A DNA stretch of 64,000 bases from Channallabes apus (taxonomy: Eukaryota; Chordata; Actinopteri; Siluriformes; Clariidae). Shown piece by piece: positions 58,680 to 64,000 of the stretch; position 1 is the first letter of the stretch; each line of letters begins with the position of its first letter. The position numbers and the translations under genes were made by a program. The notes under the pieces are model-generated. The model saw only the letters and a list, made by a program, of their open reading frames with translations, was not told the origin of the DNA and did no database searches. The stretch spans positions 24,246,571-24,310,570 of the forward strand of contig CM060107.1 of NCBI GenBank assembly GCA_030522415.1, given 5' to 3'.

Positions 58680-59110
58680 TGAGAAGCAAGAATCAGGTGT
58701 GCAAAGATTAAGCATGCAGGGTCACAGGATGACTCGACTTATTTTTATTGTCTGCAATGTGATTTAGACAAATTAGAGCTGCTGTCAATACTGTATGAAC
58801 ATATGTACAGGTTCTTTACTCGTAACTCATTAATAAAGTTCGGCTTCAGAAAAAAAACATTTATTGCTAGTGCTCTTTTACCATTTAATGCTTTAACACA
58901 CACGACTCAGTTTGTTCAGAAATGGCATCTAACTGGCGAGCCTTTGTCTGAACACGCCGTTTTCACGAGGTGTGGGGGGTAAGAAACACACACACATCTC
59001 GGTGTATTAATCCGCGCTCGGTTCGTTATTTACTTATTTACTTACCACAGGACCCCTGGGGGGGCTCCGTAGGTTCAGGTTTTTACACGAAAACGGTGTT
59101 TTGTGAACGT
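58680..59110. repeat. Tandem duplication, first copy
   Basis: GAGCTGCTGTCAATACTGTA, GGCATCTAACTGGCGAGCC and ATTAATCCGCGCTCGGTTCG recur at 59,340-59,780 in the same order, period about 650 bp. Confidence 0.9.
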
Positions 59111-59339
59111 TTTGTACTTTATGATTTTTAAATATGACCGTTAGATACGTTGGTCAGGAAACTCCTGAAATCAGATGCAGACACACTTTCAGTCACAAAC
59201 TGCTGTGAAAAAAATAGAGATAGATATTCAATTAAAATTCATGATACTTAATTTAGCAAATGAACAATATTTATACTTTGTTCCTCTCGCTTCACAACTC
59301 ATGAGAACAGACCGAAACCAGAACCGAACCGCAGATTAA

Positions 59340-59780
59340 GGAAAAAGTGAGAAGCAAGAATCATGTGTGGAAAGATGACACAGGATGACTCGACTTATTT
59401 TTCTTGTCTGCAATGCGATTTAGACAAATTAGAGCTGCTGTCAATACTGTATGAACATATGTACAGGTTCTTTACAGTTGAAATTTAACTTGTAACTTAT
59501 TAATACAATTCGGATTCAGACAAAAACGTTTATTGCTAGTTCTCTTTTACCATTTAATGCTTTAACACACACGACTCAGTTTGTTCAGAAATGGCATCTA
59601 ACTGGCGAGCCTTTGTCTGAACACGCCGTTTTCACGAGGTGTGGGGGGTAAGAAATACACATATCGGTTTATTAATCCGCGCTCGGTTCGTTATTATTTT
59701 ATTTATTTATTTATTTACCACAGGACCCATGGGGGCTCCGTAGGTTCAGGTTTTTACACGAAAATGGTGGTTTGTGAATC
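59340..59780. repeat. Tandem duplication, second copy
   Basis: Partner of 58,680-59,110 with scattered substitutions. Confidence 0.9.
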
Positions 59781-60372
59781 TCCACACTATTAAAAACTGA
59801 AATATTGCTAATTGTACGTCCTGAGATTAAGATGAACATTAATTGGGAGTCATGAAAGCGAGAATCACATCCAAAAAAGAAAGCTACAGTGGTTACAAAA
59901 TTGGAATGGCGATCTCGCCGCGTATACCGCCGTTTAAAGGCAACAGCGGCCAAAATAAATCAGTTGCATTTCAAAGTCATTCGTAAAATGGCCGCGAGGT
60001 GTCGCAAAGTGACATTTTCATTCATTGCAGTAAATACAACAGTGGTGGTAATTTCCACAACAAACATGAAAAATCTGAACCAGAGCTATTAATGTGTACT
60101 GTACAATAATGAGTAAAAAAAAAATTATAGTAGATTTATTAACTGAAATAAATGACCATATTTTTCAAGAGAATTTTCAAGCCCCACTCATCAAACAAAA
60201 TTATAACGAAATCGGCCAAGTTTACTATTTATTTAAATATAAATTTATAAACCAATAAGATCAAATAACACCAAGTTATTATTATAACAGGCTTACTTCG
60301 TCACTTATCCAGAGCTTGCTTTATTAACCTTGCCTTATTTAACGTTACTTGGGTGCATCGTCTTTAAGTGCT

Positions 60373-60443
60373 CGCTTGGTGTAGCAGTTAGAGCCCATGG
60401 TCAGTGATACATAAAGCGCCGGTTCGAATCCCGAGGGATGTTG
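60373..60443 (+). repeat. tRNA-like sequence in E5, first
   Basis: TTGGTGTAGCAGTTAGAGC and GCCGGTTCGAATCCCGA are A- and B-box-like; same place as in E3. Confidence 0.6.
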
Positions 60444-60602
60444 TTTTAAATTTTTTTATTTTAATTATAGCAAAATTAAAATAAAAAAAATTGTTGTATT
60501 TTGATTTTGCTTCAGCATACTATAGAAAAAACAGCAAACTCGCACGCAACCAGTTTGTATTCTTTAAATTTAGGGGAGTGACGGCTCGGTCTGCTGCTAC
60601 TG

Positions 60603-60635
<33 letters not shown>

Positions 60636-60957
60636 ATTATACTGATGAAAAGTGGTGGCCATCTGCAGTACCGGGAGTTTTGATTTACGACAGCTGTTTA
60701 CGGCAGTGTAGTCCAGTGCGGGAGATGCATTGTGGGTAATGAGGTCCGGTGTTACATCTGTTACATTTTTGATAACAATAGTTTTTTTACAAACATTTCT
60801 AAACTAATAAGATCAAATGACACCAAGTTTAAAACAGATAAAATACACGTGCAAATAGTATAATTGTATAACAGGCTTACTTCGTTACTTATTTAACGCT
60901 TGCTTTCAAAGAAGGTTGGTGGCTTATTAACGTCACGGAGGTGTGTTGTCTCTTAGT

Positions 60958-61026
60958 GCCTGGTTGGTGTAGCGGTTAGAGCGCTCGGCCAGGGATTTAC
61001 AAAGCGTCGGTTCGAATCCTGGATGA
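60958..61026 (+). repeat. tRNA-like sequence in E5, second
   Basis: TTGGTGTAGCGGTTAGAGCG and GTCGGTTCGAATCCTG, with the same AACAGGCTTACTTCGT block upstream as the other copies. Confidence 0.6.
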
Positions 61027-61184
61027 TGCTGTTTTAAAAAATTGTTCTATTTTAATTTTACTAAGCAAACAAACAGCAAACAAAAAAATTTATTATTCAG
61101 AGCACGATATACAACCGTAATGAGTCCCTTAACCGGCTTATACAGCTGGCATGTGACCAATGTATTTAACCGTGATGAGTCCAT

Positions 61185-61275
61185 AAAATCAGTAGCAGCT
61201 AATAATTACTAATTACTTTAGTTAATGCTGCTACTGATTTTATTACAGCTTACCTGTTCAGGTTGATTGCGATTC
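61185..61275. repeat. Shortened copy of the 18.6-kb hairpin
   Basis: AAATCAGTAGCAGCTAATAA mirrored by TTAATGCTGCTACTGATTT, then CAGCTTACCTGTTCAG. Confidence 0.8.
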
Positions 61276-62599
61276 TTTTTAAAATATTGTCTCAGTTTTA
61301 TATGTTGTTCGTCTTGATGTTTGTCTTCTTTTCACTTGGCAACACTCAAATGCAAATTATTCACCGTGAATCAGCTGTTCTCACCTATACATTCAGAGAA
61401 ACTGAATGAGCTGAAATGAGCCTTTGTTTCACGACCGCGACACCCCTCTCTCTCACGCACATACAGTACAGAGTAGACCAAATCATTACAGTACATACTT
61501 TATCCAACGAACATGAAAAATATCCACATAATGATGAGTTAAGAAGCATTGCTTAATTTTCGTTTAGACAGACTGTTTGTATCTGATTATTGGTATTATT
61601 AAAGAACAGCAGCACAAACAACAACACAAGGGCTTGTACAGCAAGACACGTTTTTATTATTTTGCAAAGAGTTAAATTTGTAACAGTAAAAGGCATCCGA
61701 ATTTAAATATATAAATTACTAGAAACAAATTGAGCACACTATCAGAATAAAAAATAGAACAAATCAAATGTTTTTTACACATACACAAGGAGGATAATGA
61801 TACCGAGTTTATATTAAAATATCAAATATTGTAATATTGTTTTTGTGTTATTATAAATAATGAAATGCAGTAGGCTGTTATGGTCATCATCAAAAGAAAA
61901 TATATTAAGTAACAGATAATATTAGGTTTATATTTCAAATTAGATAAAATGCTGATTTTCCAGCAGTAAAATTATTGTATCTCTACAGTTTACAAAACCT
62001 CCGCTGCGTGTATTCATTCACAGTCTCCAGAGCACGCACAGAGAAATAGGAGACTGTGGTTTAGGAGTGGATTGGAGAGAAGGGAGCTGTTCAGTTACTA
62101 TAAAAAAAAAATCTAAAAATATATATATAAAAACATAATATGATCTTTTTGAGTTATGAGGGTTTTTTTTATTATACATAAGACAACCTTTCAGTTTTGT
62201 AAATATTCTAGTTATAGTGTGTTAAGTTTTTCTTTAGGTTAAACAGTTTTGAGAATTAGACCGTCCAGCTAAGATCAATATTATGTCGTTGATTGATAAA
62301 ATCTGGATTAAGGATATTTTATTTTGTTTTATTTATTTAATTTGTATTTTTCATCTTCCCCCCTGAGGGATTGCCACCTTTTTGTGGTCAGGGGATTTGC
62401 GTGCCTCAGTGCTTGGATGTTTACCGAGGGCTCAAGGGAGGTGTGTCTGTGTGTGTGTGTGTGTCTGTGTGTGTGTGCGCGTGCGCTGTAGCCTGTCCTT
62501 TTTTTCAGCGGATTTTTCCGCTACCGCAGATCAGTTTATCAACTTGTAATATATAAATTTTAGGAATATATTAACATGTGGAGACATCATTATATGTTG

Positions 62600-62890
62600 A
62601 ATGGAACTTGTAAGCCTTTGAATGGTGTTAAAAATACTTGCAAAACAAGTATTGCAGCCATACATTGGAGGGAACTTCTGAGGTGGTCAGTGATTGATGG
62701 CACGGTCGGTTGGAGGGGGTTGTGATCACACCTATATCTATATATACCTATATATATATATCTTTTGTTCTAGGCTATCGGTCAAATATCTCTCCACTTG
62801 GAAGCAAAAACATGCAAGGGATTTCAGCATCTCGACGCACATACTAAGCTGTTTATAAAGTAGACACTGTTTGTTTTTTCATTTTGTAAT
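62600..62890. repeat. Inverted partner of 9,285-9,560
   Basis: See the 9,285 entry; a short (TATC/TA) tract at 62,733-62,762 interrupts this copy. Confidence 0.75.
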
Positions 62891-63054
62891 CTTTCCCGTG
62901 TTTACTGTGTACTGTACAATGTATATTCATTTTTTAATGAATTACTGTAAATACTACACATTCCGTTGATTTACCAGAAATGACTTTTCTGTTTTTTGTG
63001 TGTGCTAAACTAAACTTCAGGGTCAAAGTAATAGCGATTTTATTTGAAAAGTAT

Positions 63055-63222
63055 TGTAGCGTTTTTCAACACTAGCAGGGATCTTGGAGTACGAGTGAGC
63101 TTACTTGCTCCCCAATGCAAATGGCTGGGGAGTAGTTTATTACCACAGCACAAGCACATATACACAGGTCAAGCACACACACATAAACGCACCCAACTTG
63201 GCCGAAGCCACTAACCCAAACA
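63055..63222 (-). mobile_element. Short (168-bp) 3' LTR of a Ty3/gypsy element
   Basis: On the minus strand the segment begins TGTTTGGG right after the purine tract GAGGGAGAAGGG and ends GCTACA. It holds AATAAA in GGTAATAAACTACTCC. Confidence 0.6.
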
Positions 63223-63301
63223 CCCTTCTCCCTCATGGTAGAGACAGAGAAAAACCCCGCAAAGCATGACGGTCTTCAGCCGCTGGCCCGCCCACGCCAC
63301 A

Positions 63302-64000
63302 CTACCCCCACCCGAGCTGTGACCGTCCCCGGTCACCATGACGCTCAGTCTTGGAGGCGTGAAGGCGATCAGCGCCGGGGTCCTTTTGTGGAGAAGCACA
63401 TTGTCCCGGAGGCGGTCCGGCCTCCGCAGAATTCGCTGTCTCACCGGCGTGCGGCTGGAAAGGCGCAAGACGGTCTCGGTGGAGCAACACTCGCGCCCGC
63501 CCCGCCAACCGCACCCGGTAGATGAACTCGGCGAGCTGAGCTAGTACGCTACAGGGGCCCACCCAGTGAGACGTGAGCTTGGGTGAACGCCCTCTCTTCC
63601 TTCCGGAACACACCCACACCTGCTCACCAGCAGCAAAGCCTCGCCCCTGGCTGTGAGTGTCCACGCCCACACGCTCCACAGGTGCCCCCACCCGAAAGTC
63701 CTGCAGCGGTGCCCGCGAGCGCTGGGTGGGGCCCTTCTTTGCCGTGTAGCGGACAAAACGTTCACTGACCAGCGGCGGCGCAGGTGAAACGACTGCGGGC
63801 GATGCTCTCGGCGAGGGAGTAACTCGGCACACGCGCTCTTTACCTCGCTCGCAGTACCGATGACGTACTTTGCTGCCCGGATGTTCACCTGGCGCTCGTC
63901 CGACGGCTGCTGGGGTACGCTGTCCCTCAAACCCAGGAACGTTGCATTGCCGCGAAACCCCAGAGACTATTCCGTTGGCTAGCCGTGACGGGTAGCCCTG
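63302..64000 (-). pseudogene. Ty3/gypsy integrase C-terminal region, frameshifted, runs off window
   Basis: The minus strand shows GEQVWVCSGRKRGRSPKLTS, HWVGPCSVLAQL, FIYRVRL and VLLHRDRLAPFQP, the GPY/F-type C-terminal domain of gypsy integrase, which binds DNA during insertion. The upstream part lies in another frame (63,930-63,541) and the sense moves between frames. The pol gene continues beyond 64,000. Purine tract and LTR follow in the expected order. Confidence 0.65.

Larger units (their letters stand above)
59887..62420. mobile_element. E5: left part of an E3/E4-related element
   Basis: TA-CAGTGGTTACAAAATTGG starts the element. 59,887-60,770 is an inverted copy of the E3 right end (21,340-22,612). 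60,200-61,900 follows the E3 left arm in direct sense with one internal inversion. 62,155-62,420 is inverted relative to E1 (32,945-33,320). No right tip was found, so the right limit is arbitrary. Confidence 0.55.

Overview
The window looks like teleost fish nuclear DNA. It is AT-rich with many (CA)n, (TA)n and (TC)n microsatellites. It carries L2, Rex1/CR1-like and L1-like LINEs, several Tc1/mariner elements, a DIRS element, BEL/Pao and Ty3/gypsy LTR elements, PIF/Harbinger and hAT-like elements, and many copies of a tRNA-headed SINE that is common in fish. A catfish-like, Tc1-rich genome is a guess only. I see no prokaryotic features and no intact single-copy host gene.

Layout. 0.07-5 kb: a solo LTR, then a 5'-complete but 3'-truncated Rex1/CR1-like LINE (minus) abutting a BEL/Pao gag and LTR. 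5.4-7.1 kb: a LINE tail, a full SINE, and a tandem array of three degenerate tRNA-Glu-like units. 7.2-9.35 kb: a decayed DIRS element (minus). 9.3-15.75 kb: mosaic repeat fragments, a 150-bp tandem repeat, a tRNA-Gly-like sequence and an L1-type C terminus. 15,755-22,612: element E3, with CAGTGG ends and TA target duplications, carrying large internal inverted arms, tRNA-like sequences, a SINE and a complete Tc1 (19,628-21,247).

22.6-37.1 kb is a set of nested insertions. A Tc1 copy is split by a fold-back element with 674-bp inverted arms (24,467-36,734). That element contains a second Tc1-type element (25,293-35,991), which is itself split twice: by an L2 LINE with a 990-codon open endonuclease/RT frame (25,615-29,882), and by a 4.8-kb TA-flanked element E1 (30,461-35,298). 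E1 holds a promoter/exon-like stretch and a tRNA-Ile/LINE-tail chimera. 37.5-45.3 kb: minisatellites, the TA-flanked element E4 (38,860-42,812) and the right half of an E1 relative. 46-51 kb and 57.7-58.5 kb: exon-like remnants of one multicopy gene family, probably the teleost SAMD3-like family, beside a BEL LTR and a second LINE copy. 53.3-56.6 kb: a hAT-like and a Harbinger-type non-autonomous element. 59.9-62.4 kb: element E5, related to E3 and E4. 63,055-64,000: the 3' end of a Ty3/gypsy element (minus), running off the window.

The genes do not form a pathway; the region is a transposon graveyard with some young layers. The most interesting points are the four-level nesting with target-site evidence, a 26-40 bp micro-inversion that removes the first catalytic Asp of a Tc1 transposase while leaving the frame open, an L2 whose ORF1 and ORF2 share one frame separated by a single TGA, large TA-flanked elements that repeatedly carry tRNA-like sequences at the same internal place, and a tRNA-Ile(UAU) with its intron fused to a LINE tail. 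All family calls are from sequence reading alone.
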